From the NCBI GenBank assembly GCA_959347315.1, contig OY365814.1, forward strand, positions 30,296,808 to 30,360,807: DNA of 64,000 bases, written 5' to 3'. The stretch is from Bimastos eiseni (Eukaryota; Annelida; Clitellata; Crassiclitellata; Lumbricidae). Below are positions 24,031 through 36,600 of this stretch, piece after piece (within the stretch, counting starts at the first letter, position 1; each line of letters opens with the position of its first letter). The notes beneath the pieces were generated by a model, which made no database searches, was not told the origin of the DNA, and saw only the letters and a program-made list of their open reading frames with translations. A program made the position numbers and the translations under genes.

Positions 24031-26172
24031 TGCGTAGAATACAGAAGAAACTCTTCACCAGGTGTGAATAGAACAGAAACTGTGATTGAGGGCTTCAACT
24101 GCCCTCGTTGTCACGGCCCAATCCAGGTGCCTCGCCTACGTGGGTCCCACCCGCTGGAACAGTCTCCCCTTCCTCTTCGGGAGGAGCTGCTCTCTCCCTC
24201 TGCTGCCTTAATCACATTACATTGCATTACATTACATTCACAATATGTCGTTGATCTGTGGGTCATATCCTATGCTAGATAGAGATTTTTCGAACTCTCT
24301 CTTTTGACACCTTTATAATATGTTATCAACCGATTCTATAATAAATGTGACGCGATTCGGTCAATTCAACCTCTTATACCGTCGTATCAAAAAAAATGTC
24401 TCTTTTAGACACCCTCATTACTAGTTCAGCCGATTATATAACAACAGTATTATGGCCATGACAAAAAGTCTTAAGGCCGTAGAAACGGATCGTTCGATTC
24501 ATCGCCTAAAAATACGGTCACGTCGAAGCTTGTAATAAATAATCTTGAAACATATTACCTATTACTGCAATAAAAACTACAAATGGGAAAGCTTGTACAT
24601 AGGATGTCGTTAGTACGGTACATGTTCTAGATGGCTATGAGTTTTAGGTCACAAAAGGGTTCGCATAGGGCAGCTTATCGAGCACCTAGATTCTGAGAAT
24701 ATAATAAAAATTTTCAGCAATTTTTGTTTATGTCCAATGCTTCCAACAAAAGAGCTGGCAGCTGTAGGGGTTGATGTCGGACCCCTAATGGCAGGAGCAC
24801 GCGTTGAGGGTGACGCTATCGGTTGCTTTTGGCACTCACATTAATTCCCGTTATGGCAATTTAAGACCTTGCCCCCTATCAAATTCCTCAAGTCGCCCAT
24901 AGGCTGAAATAGAAACAAGCAGAGGACGATAAAAGCAAAGACACAGACAGACAGACAGAGAGAGAGAGAAATAAGAAGAGAGAGAGAGACAGACAGAGAC
25001 ATACAGAGACATACAGAGACAGACAGAGACAGACAGAGACAGACAGAGACAGACAGAGACAGACAGAGACAGAGACAGACAGAGAGACAGACAGAGAGTT
25101 ACAGACAGAGATGGCAGATAGGAAGGAATGATTAAGAGAGAAAAAGGAAGAGACGATGAAACAGAATCGTTTTTCTGATTGTCAACCTTTTAGCGAAACC
25201 TTTCGGTTTTACATTTCGATTCTTATTGTGCAATTTTCAAAAGCGTCCATAAAACAAATGGCAACTTATCCCAACACCGGATGTAACCGAACAAAAAACA
25301 TAACTAAAAAATTCTACTTAATAGTATTTCACGACCTACAAAATTTCCACTGAAAACACGGACTGTTCAACTAGCAACAGCTTGAAAACATCAGCTTTTC
25401 TTAATTAAGACACAATTCCGACGACTTATACCTAAGACCTATTCCAATGCAAGCGGACAAGTGCAAGAAGCGGTTCCTAGCAAGAGATACCTACTGGTGA
25501 TGACCCCTTGGTTGATTGATTGATTGATTGATTGACAATTACCCAATTGCATTGAAGAAATTCAAGGGGCAATCTGCAACCTGCAAATAGGTGCTTGGAT
25601 ATTCTCATAGTCATAATGAGGTGCCACTCAAGTTTGCATAATATGCAATAAGTAACCACATTACCCTAAAAAAATATCAAGGTTTCCTGTTATCGGTTGG
25701 TAAAAGTTTAAAATACATGTCTGATGCAGATTCCTTGTAGAACAAATCGGTGTTTTATTGGAAGATTTTTAAATATATACCACCCAGTAATGACTGTCAT
25801 ATATCAATCAATCAATCAATCAATCGATCGATCAATCGATTAATCAATTAATCAATCAATTACTCAATGAAACGTATGTGATGTAATATATTTGTTCATT
25901 GGAGGATAACCCGGTAGACACTCGCTGCCTGGCACATACATCTATACACACAGTTAAACACACACACACGTAGACACACACGTAGACACACACGTAGACA
26001 CACACGTAGACACACACGTAGACACACACGTAGACACACACGTAGACACACACGTAGACACACACCTGCGCATACACACACTCACCTACACACACTCACG
26101 TATACAAACACACACACACAAACTCACCCCCACACTCACCTACACACACACACAAGCACATATACACACACC

Positions 26173-26231
<59 letters not shown>

Positions 26232-29200
26232 TCTCACACACACACACACACACACACTGATCTAATGTTGGACAACATTGGTCCAATGTGGTTGCTCTGG
26301 ATGGGTGGGTATATATGGCTTTTGGTCCCATGGGGAACTGACCTTCGACTACTCTTCCGAAGGAGTCTGTCTTGCAGGCCTTGAGATGATCGGTCGACGG
26401 AGAGTAGAGCTCGAAGCAGTGGCACTTTGTACGATCCGATGCCTCACGGACCTCGATGTTCTCCAGTGGAACGATTCCCTTCGGTTCCTTGTCCTGGAAA
26501 AATCATCGCATTCATAATGGAACAAGAATCAGGCGGTCAATAGCAGTAGTATCACGCAAATCATGTTTATGATGACGATGGTGGTGGTAGAAGTAATGCG
26601 GATTACGGTGATGATTAACGAAATACTCATCGAATAATGAGAACGATGTTAATGATGACGAGAAGTAAGAGGAGGAATGGGAGGAGGAGTTGGAGAAAAA
26701 TTGCGAATATGAAGAAAAACAGAAGATGAAAAGAAGAAAAAAAGAAAAAGAAAGAAGAAGAGGAAAAAGAAGAGGAAGAAGAAAAAGAAAGAGAAAAAAG
26801 AGGAAGAAGAGAAAGAAGTTAAAAGGAAGAAGAGGTTGAAGAAGAAGATAAAATCAAAGGGATGGTGATGAACGATGATGTTCCGTGATGATAGCGCTAG
26901 TTTTATAATCCTTATGATAATAATGGTGATGATAACGACGATGCTGATAACAATGATGATATTGATGACAACGTTGATGGTGACGGTGATGGTGACCATG
27001 ACAATGACGATGACGATGACTACTATATTTGGCGGTGGTGGTGTGGTGGTTTTGGTGGTGGTGTGGTGGTTTTGGTGGTGGTGTGGTTTTGGTGGTGGTG
27101 TGGTTTTGGTGGTGGTGTGGTTTTGGTGGTGGTGTGGTTTTGGTGGTGGTGTGGTGGTTTTGGTGGTGGTGGTGTGGTTTTGGTGATGGTGTGGTGGTTT
27201 TGGTGGTGGTGTGGTGGTTTTGGTGGTGGTGGTGGTGTGGCTTTGGTGGTGTGGCTTTGGTGGTGGTAGTGTGGTTTTGGTGATGGTGGTGTGGTTTTGG
27301 TGATGATGGTGTGGTTTGGTGGTGGTGGTGTGGTTTTGGTGATGGTGTGGTGGTTTTGGTGGTGGTGTGGTGGTTTTGGTGGTGGTGGTGGTGTGGCTTT
27401 GGTGGTGTGGCTTTGGTGGTGGTAGTGTGGTTTTGGTGATGGTGGTGTGGTTTTGGTGATGATGGTGTGGTTTGGTGGTGGTGGTGTGGTTTTGGTGATG
27501 GTGTGGTGGTTTTGGTGGTGGTGTGGTGGTTTTGGTGGTGGTGGTGGTGTGGCTTTGGTGGTGTGGCTTTGGTGGTGGTAGTGTGGTTTTGGTGATGGTG
27601 GTGTGGTTTTGGTGATGATGGTGTGGTTTGGTGGTGGTGGTGTGGTTTTGGTGATGGTGTGGTGGTTTTGGTGGTGGTGTGGTGGTTTTGGTGGTGGTGG
27701 TGGTGTGGCTTTGGTGGTGTGGCTTTGGTGGTGGTAGTGTGGTTTTGGTGATGGTGGTGTGGTTTTGGTGATGATGGTGTGGTTTGGTGGTGGTGGTGTG
27801 GTTTTGGTGATGGTGTGGTGGTCTTGGTGGTGGTGTGGTGGTTTTGGTGGTGGTGTGGTTTTGGTTGTGGTGTGGTGGTCTTGGTGGTGTGGTGGTCTTG
27901 GTGGTGGTGGTGGTGTGGCTTTGGTGGTGGTGTGTGGTTTTGGTGGTGGTGGTGTGACTTTGGTCGTGATGGTGTGGTTTTGGTGGTGTGGTGGTCTTGG
28001 TGGTGGTGGTGGTGTGGCTTTGGTGGTGGTGTGTGGTTTTGGTGGTGGTGGTGTTTTTGGTGGTGGTGTGGTGGTTTTGGTGGTGGTGGTGTGACTTTGG
28101 TCGTGATGGTGTGGTTTTGGTGGTGTGGTTTTGGTGGTGGTGGTGTTGCCACAACTGACCGTGGTGAACTGGAAGTAGTAAAGACATCCGTCGTTGAGAA
28201 TGAACCACCTTCTCTTCCATGTCTTACATCGACCTCCTGAGAGAAATCAATCGATCAACAATTTATCAATTCATTTAGAATAACATTTGGTCAACCGATC
28301 AGCTGACCAGCCAACGCGCTGAATGAGCGAATGGATGAACTAATGAATGGACGAACGAACGCATGAACGAGCGAATGAACGAGCAAATGAACGAATGAAT
28401 GAACGAACGAATGAACGTATGGACGATTTTAATCCCAGAGTCTGACTAGATATGTCTGACTCAGTTGCCTTTTCGAAAGATTTACACGGATATCCGGGTT
28501 CGGATCTTCCCTCTCCCTGATGGTTACTGTGTAGGGACGTTACGAAGTCCTGTACTCACATCGCCCTCGATTATTGGTTAGTGGCACTTATTAATGAATG
28601 CATCGTAGTTTTTGCATGAATTAACGCTCCCCTGAATAGTTATTCTTGCAGAGGCGCTATATAAATCTATGAATACAATACAATAATAACGACCTCCGAA
28701 TAGTTATTCTGATAGATATAAATCTATGAATACAATATAATGATATCGACCTCTTTTGTACAGCCATCCTTCTTTAACGGGATTGAAAAACGTGAACATC
28801 AGATCCTCTTTTTCATCCTCTGGGATCTTCAAAGGTTCCCTCTTTATACTTCCGTACAAATCCTGAAATTATAGTTATTCCTCATAACCATTATAACAGT
28901 TTCATTCTGGCTATACGTTCAGGAGCATTATACAAAAATGTGAAGAAATGCGGAAATGTCTCATAGCACGTTGAATTATTCAGGATAGCTTCTGGAATAT
29001 CGTGAAGGATTTAGCATAGACAGCCTGACCATGGAATGAAGAGGTCTATCTTGTTCCTCTGTTTCCGAATAAATTCTTATCATCATCTTTGTCGTCATCA
29101 TCATCGTTTTCATAACTTTCCTCTTCATCGTCATCATCTTCATCTTCCCTTACTTATTCTTCCTTCTCATTCTTCTTTATCTTCATTGCCTCTTCTTCCT

Positions 29201-32200
29201 TTTTCCGTCATCATCATCTTCCCCTACTTCTGCTTCCTCCTCCTCCTCTTCCTCCACCATCTTTATCATCACGATCTCTTCTTTTTTTCTTCGTCATCCT
29301 CGTCGTCGTCGCCACGGTCGCCGTAGCCGTCGTCGTCATTATCGTCATCTTTCCCTACTTCCTCTTTCTCCTCATCCTTCTCTGTCACCATCATCTCTTC
29401 TCCTTCTTTCTCCTCCTCCTCCTCCTTCTCATCTTCCTTTTCCTCCTCTTCGTCTCCTTCTTCTCTTCTTTAAACATTACGATTACCGCTACGATTACAG
29501 CAGAAGCATTATTGTATCGTACAGACCAGCAGTATCTGTCTGGGCATCTCCTCGTCCGCTTGTAGTCCTCGATTCATCGCAACAAACGCATCCGATGTCA
29601 GTTTATCTTTCACATTCGGATTGTGTAGACTCGTGTTCAACATGATCAAACCGAAGCACAGAATGTAGCAGGCATCTGTTAGTCAGTAAGCAACAACACG
29701 CATTATGTAGCGCCCGCATACACCCTCGCACGCTCGTACACAACCCGAGTTCTAACGGTGGAACCAATAAACATTGTTAGTTTGTTGTCGAAGTGAGTGC
29801 ATGGAGCGTTATAGGCTGAGGTTAAGAAAACTAAGTCGCTAATACGCTTAATCCGTAGCTGCGTCCGGAGTTTGGATTTGGCCTTAAACAATAATTTCTT
29901 CCATAATGGCTTGTGGTTAAGTTATTACTGTAGGTGTACTTGGAGCGTATTGACCGCATACACTGTCGGTGGGAAGGGTCAAGACGGTGAGAGAGGAAGG
30001 GTCAAGGCGGTGAGGGAGAGGACAGGTCACCCGCCTTCAATATGCAGAGGCTAAGAAATTGAAGTCGCTAATACTTCATAATATCCATGGACGCCTCAGG
30101 GATGGCTTAGGGAATCTAGGAAGGAAGTAGTCGCGCTTAACACTGGGGGATAAGGTCTGAGCCGTCAGTCTAGCACAGGATGTGGTTTGAGACGTCGCAG
30201 CAGGGTGGAGTAAGATGAGACGGGGTAATCTTAGGTAAGGTAGGGTAAATTAATGTGATGTTAATGGCAACTAGTGTAATGGTAATGCAAGATATAATTT
30301 CATCTTATCCAATACAATCTAATAGTCAGTCTAAGCAAATCCGATCTATGGGCGACAGCAGGTAGAGGTGATGTAAAGCTGGGCAACAAAAGGTAGGGTG
30401 ATTTAAGATAAGGTACATGGGGGTATTCTAATGAGGCCGGTTAAGGTAGGGCAAGGGATGTAGTAGAGGCAAGTCGAAGCAATCTAATATGTTTGATACA
30501 TTTCAAGACAGGTAATGCTTGGTAAATGATAATGTGATTGGTCCATTTAGAGCCTGAGGTACTAAGGAAGACATCGAATAACAATGAGATATAAGATAAT
30601 GTGATTGGTCAATATACAGCCTGAGGTACTTAGGAAGGTAATGAATGGTAATGAGATATAAAGTGATGTGATTGGTCCATCTAGATCTTCAAGCACTAAG
30701 GAAAGTGATGATTGGTCATTGAGATATAAGTTGATATAATTAGTCCTTTTGGAGCCTGAAGTATACCAGTGGAGGTGAATACGCCGGGGTTGAGTTGACA
30801 GTATCGATCGGCGAACTGTTCCATCATTCGATCGATCTTCTGCGCCTCACCCGGAAGACGGAAGCTCCACAGGAACTGCCTAAACACACACACACGAACA
30901 TAACATCGAAACAAGTCTTTCTCTCACACACGAATCACATGCGTACGAGGCCGTGCAGCCAGCGCGCACAAGAAAGTGCGGGAAAACGTTTTGCAACAAT
31001 TATAACGAGTAACGATTTCTTCAGCACATTATCTCCAAAAATAGATTGAACATTGATGCAATCAATGTTCAATCTAATTTAATTCAACCAACTCCAGAGC
31101 AACACAATATTGAATAATAAATTCTATACTATTCCATTTAATTCCATTTTAGTCGAATCCAATCTAGCCTAAGGCCAGAGCGAACAAGCGCAATGATCGT
31201 TACAAGAGAAACGTTTAACCAGTCGGCTATTGCAAATAAATTATAATCACCATGTATACTTCAGTGCGATACCAGCAACAACCAGACAGTGATGGAGTGA
31301 GAGACAATTATTTTAATAACTTCTATGGCGCCGGTGTAAAATGGTTAAGACATCAACCAATGAAGAGATCGTCGTACCTGAGAGCTTGGACGAGATTCGT
31401 CTGAGAGAATTCCTGAAGATTGACGAAGGCTTTCAGCGCATCTTGGTTAAAGGAATGTCTATAAAAAACATACACCAGTTGCATATAGAAGTACGTGTGC
31501 GCACATGTCGCTGTGTATAAATTGCTGTGTGCATGTATGTTTTTAGGCGAAAGGTGTGCATGCAAGTGTGAAAATAGCAGGATTACCGTAACATTGGTAC
31601 AACGCCTTCAGGCTTCAAGCACTATTATAGACAGTAGGCCTAATGAGTGATGGCGATGACGTGATCATGATGATGCCGATAATGGTGACTATAACCATCA
31701 TTGACATTATCATCGTCGTGCCAAAGATGAAAATGATAATCATCATGATCATCCTCATCACCAATTTCATCGTCACAGCTTAAATAGAAAACTAAACATA
31801 TATTTGCTTTGGCGCTATAAAAATTTCAAATAGTCTCAGGTTTCAAACCCGATCCGCCTTTTAGCCACCATACCACGTATGTATCACTCCCACCGTTTTT
31901 GCCTCTGTCCCACCCTCAACTCCACCTCCATCCTTAATGCATCTTATGAACAGCTGCAGCGACTGAGGGAGGAGTGTCTTACTCAACCTTGTGGAGACCG
32001 TTGCATTGGTGTGTGAGTGTGTGTGTGTGTGCGTTGGTCTGCGTATGTGCGTGTATGAGTGTGTGTGTCCCCATTAGCATCCTACCCCGAAGGTGCCAGG
32101 AGGTCCCTGTTAAAATTCCTCCCTTCTACCCAAGATTATTCCACTATCTTGCCTTCTACCAAAGTTCCGCGCCTGCGCATTCAACCCCTGGGTCAAAAGT

Positions 32201-33420
32201 TCAAGACTTCGGCCCTGAGATTCTTTTATTTTCGCTCCGCTACCCCACGTGAGTTCTGACGTTTTCAAAGTTGCTGTAGTCTAAAGAGCAGTTCACGCTA
32301 TCTCACCCATCGTTCACCCGCAGCTTTGGCGCTATAAAAATTCCAAGTTAAATTACGCGTGAGCTTCGATATTTGATGCAGCCAAACAGATAAAAAACCA
32401 ACCTACCAATCAATCAATCAATTAGCCAAACAGATAAAAAAACCAACCTACCAATCAATCAATCAATTAGCCAAACAGATAAAAAACCAACCTACCAATC
32501 AATCAATCAATATATAATTAATATAGCGCCTTTTAAAGATACCAACCGCGGCTGAAAAGAACAGTTTTTAGAGATGAGTAAAACATGGAGGAGATTTTCC
32601 TTGGTAGCAAATGAGCCACGACGGAGAAAGCCAAGTACTGCCTGGAGGAAGTGTTGCAAGGACCGCGGGACATGGAGATCAACAACCACTTCCGGTCGAA
32701 GCAGGACAGCAGAGTAATGTAGCGTAACATATTTGAGTGGGAAAGATTAAATAGAACTGAATGTAATTCAAAAGTATTGAATTAAATAGATATTTTATTT
32801 TATGAATGAAATATTGCTGGATTAATGTGAACAGCGTTTGCGTATGGAACACAACGTTAATGCACTTTGGATATATTTAATATAATAGGACATATTGAAA
32901 TAATTGAATTTAATGAACATATTAACTTTTATTAAATTATTTAATGTATTAAATATACTTAATATCTTGGATATAATCGGATTTATTGGATATATTGAAT
33001 ATATTGAATAAATTAAATATTTTGGATATATTGACTACATCGGATATATAAGATATAATTATTGGATATACTGAAACGATTGAAGTTATTAGATATATTG
33101 AATATCTGGGACATGTAGAATATATGAGAAGTGGCATGTGATTGGCGACGTATGCAAAGAACTCTAATTAATGATTGAAGTGATTGACAGATGTCAAGTG
33201 CTATCATCATCATCATCATTCGCTGACCTTTCTCCGAGGTATTCCCCAATGGCTGTTTTGCTGAGTCCCTGAGCCGTGTACATGAATGTGGCGACATCTT
33301 GAGGAGTGTTCTCAATGACATGGTGCTCTACCAGGTACTCGATGCCCTGAACAGAACAATAAGAACACGAACAGCTCAGCTACATGTATCTTTCTGTCTG
33401 TTTCTTTGTCTGTTTGCGTC

Positions 33421-33454
<34 letters not shown>

Positions 33455-33601
33455 CCTATATCTCACTGTCACTCTTCTTTTTTCTCTTATCTTCTCTTAA
33501 CTCATCTTCTCCTCTCTATTCTCTCTGTTATTTTCTCTCTCTTTCGCTCTCTCGCTCCCTCTCTTTCTATGAGTGTGTGTGTGTCTCTCTCTCTTTCTCT
33601 C

Positions 33602-33656
<55 letters not shown>

Positions 33657-36600
33657 TACACATTCTCTCCATTCTATCTAGCATTCAACCTCTCCTGTCT
33701 GTTTTTTGTCCATCTCTGTGTTGTATGTTCTTGTCATACGCAATTCTTTTCTAATCAACTACAAACATCCTGGCGCTATAGCTAAACCCCAAATGTAAAT
33801 ACTAAATGCACTTCATGCAACCATGAACATTCGGACACTCATCTACAGGCCGTGCGCACTCTTGTCTAACTGACAGCCACACTAAATGCCTTAACGTCTA
33901 TTAGACAGTTTCTCTAGCTACTCTAGTGATGAATTTTCGCAGACATTAATACGTTAAACTGTATAAACTATCAAAGCATGGCCCAGTCGAACCACTTTAG
34001 GTCTGTCATTTTTCAACTTCCTTGCCATTCCTTTCAAGTGCACTTTATAAACACCGACATGGGCCGACAAGTGGCTGATATCCTAAGAAGTAAAAACAAA
34101 TGTCAACAGGAACTCAATTAATGATCCAGTGGAACCCATTTTAGAGCCGCTTAGACCCTAGAGATGCCAGGAACATAAACAAAATGAAATGGCCACCGAC
34201 GTAAGTATACCCCATAACGACTTAGTATTTATGGCTACGACGCAGTGGCGTAATACTATATGGTTTAATAATTATGGGGTGGCTGGTGGTTAATTGGTTA
34301 GAGAGGGTACGAGAACAGGTTGAGACTTCTACTGTGCAAGGACCCCGATATTGATTTATGCTTGAGCAACATCATAGTGGCGCTCCATAAATGTTTTTGT
34401 AATAAGACTAGACATCTGTGGCTCAGTTCTGCCAATATCATTCATAAGAATTCTAATGTTCGGGTGGTTTAAGTCAAGGACTTCACTGCGTTCAATGTTT
34501 GATGCCTTTGAGGAAATTCCTAAGATTGCGTTGTAGTGAAGTTACATATATTTCCTATCCCAACGCAACCTAATCAGAGTCGCTCCCTCTGCGAATGGCC
34601 GGGACCGAACAGAAAAGTTTTAAGAACACGGGTAGAAACAGAAGCACCCCCAATTAAAATCAAAGAGCGAGTCGAAGAGGGAAATATCGTTCCAATGCAA
34701 AGGGCAAGCTCGGTATTGGGCAGAAGCCGTCCGAATCCGAGGTTCCAATTAAGAGTCGGTCTAAAGATGTTCTATAACGCTGATAAGTCGTCATCTTCTG
34801 AGATCATAAGTGCTCTTGAACTGCTTGGTTACTGCAGTGGAGAGAAACAGAGAACATTAGCGTTCGCCCTCCACTTTTTTCCAGGCTTGCGACTGGCACA
34901 CCCAGAGTTCGAGCAGTGGTGAACTTGAACTGGGGTCAACCAAAAGGGTCTCAATTTAGAACTCATCCGTTTGGCCTGGTATGAAACTAGCCATAAATGT
35001 TCAATATCTTGCGCCAATAATTGACAACTGTCACTCATAAATGCATCACTAGCTCGGTCATATGACTACGCTCGATTGATATAAGAAAGATGGCAAGGGT
35101 TAAAAAGGTGTTTTTAAGTCTTTGCTCGATATCTAACTTTTTCGTGAGAGTTAAAAGAAATTAAGTCTTTAATAAAGAATTTAATAATGAATCATTAATA
35201 AATGGCAAATAGAATATAATTGTGAACCAAAAGGAAACTTCTAGAAATCTGTCCACGGATAGGAAATTTATGGATTTTATAAGGAAGCGTGAACTTCAAA
35301 TTACCAGACTTTGATTTGGCCATATACTAACTAATAAACGATTGAAATCTATAGGTAAAAGCCCAACTGATTTATGCTATCAATGTCAGATGACTGAAAA
35401 TTGCTCATGTATTAGCCTACTTGCTTGCAAGAAGAATATTACCATCAAACATGTGGCGTTAATCTGATCACTATATTTTGTCATTTAAACTTGAAACTAA
35501 GGTGTCTACGGGAAACATAGCATTCCTAATTATATTGATTTATATAACCACATCATATTATAATCTCAATGATTAAATCGTCCGCGGGGGTGGGTGGAAG
35601 TTGGGAGTGTTCAACCCCAGTTCATTTTTCAACCCCGTCAGTTAATTCCCAAAAATTATCTTGGGGTCAAAGCAAAACCCCAGATCAACTTTCAGTTACT
35701 TAGTATTGGGTAAGATATTTGCACAGGGTGACAGCAAAGAATCGTGCACCGAAAACCCACAGTTAGGCCCATATACCCTCTATGATTTATCCCATATACA
35801 TTGTATCGGTGTCAGATTCGTAAAAATTCTGGTTGAGACGTCTGGACTTGTGAAAATTTCTCAACCCCTCCCCGCAAGTTCAAATCTGACAATTCAAACT
35901 ATATGAAATCTCAAGTTATGTATCTAAAACACAAAGTGACAACTTATAAAACTGAATTTGGTTGTGTTGTTGAAGTTTAACGACACTGTGTCATTTTTTT
36001 GCAAGGAAGTAATATATGATCAACTGTTTCAGTCATCTGACATTGAGAGCATAAATCAGTGTGGCTCTTACCTATAGTTTTCAACCATTTATTAGTTAGT
36101 ATATAGCCAAATCGAAGTCTGGAAACTTGAACTTCACGCTTCCTTATAAAATCCATAAATTTTATGTCCGTGGATACTAGAGGCTGGATTGATTTATAGA
36201 ATTTTCCTTTTGGTTCACAATTGTATTCTATTTGCTATTTATTAATAATATAATTCTTTATTAAAGACTTAATTTCTTTTAACTCTAAATAATTTGTCAA
36301 ACTAATCTCATGTACCCCTTCTTGACAAAAATGTCTGCCATTTCATTTCCAGATAAACCGATATGGCTAGGAATCCACGTAACAAAAATATTACTATGCT
36401 TTAGTTTATTGACACTATCCATAAATTCAAGAAACAAAATAGGCCTTACATCACATCTGTTTTCTTTTATCGATGTAGCAACGCTTAGTGAATCAGTAAA
36501 TATGTTGTATTTAGTTGTATTTTCATTTTCATTTTCAATAATCCATTTAATTGCCTCAATAATGGCTGTAAATTCAGCTGAATAAATCTAGAATGGCTGT

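Noticed and set aside
23470..24071. Poly-Asp and poly-His frames
   Set aside because: CAT/CAC triplet array; the real coding sequence here is the short cytohesin exon.
26649..28220. 523-codon minus-strand frame rich in His, Thr, Pro and Lys
   Set aside because: It is the complement of the GGT/TTTTGG satellite, and the same tract is open in other frames. Its first residues overlap the cytohesin exon out of frame.
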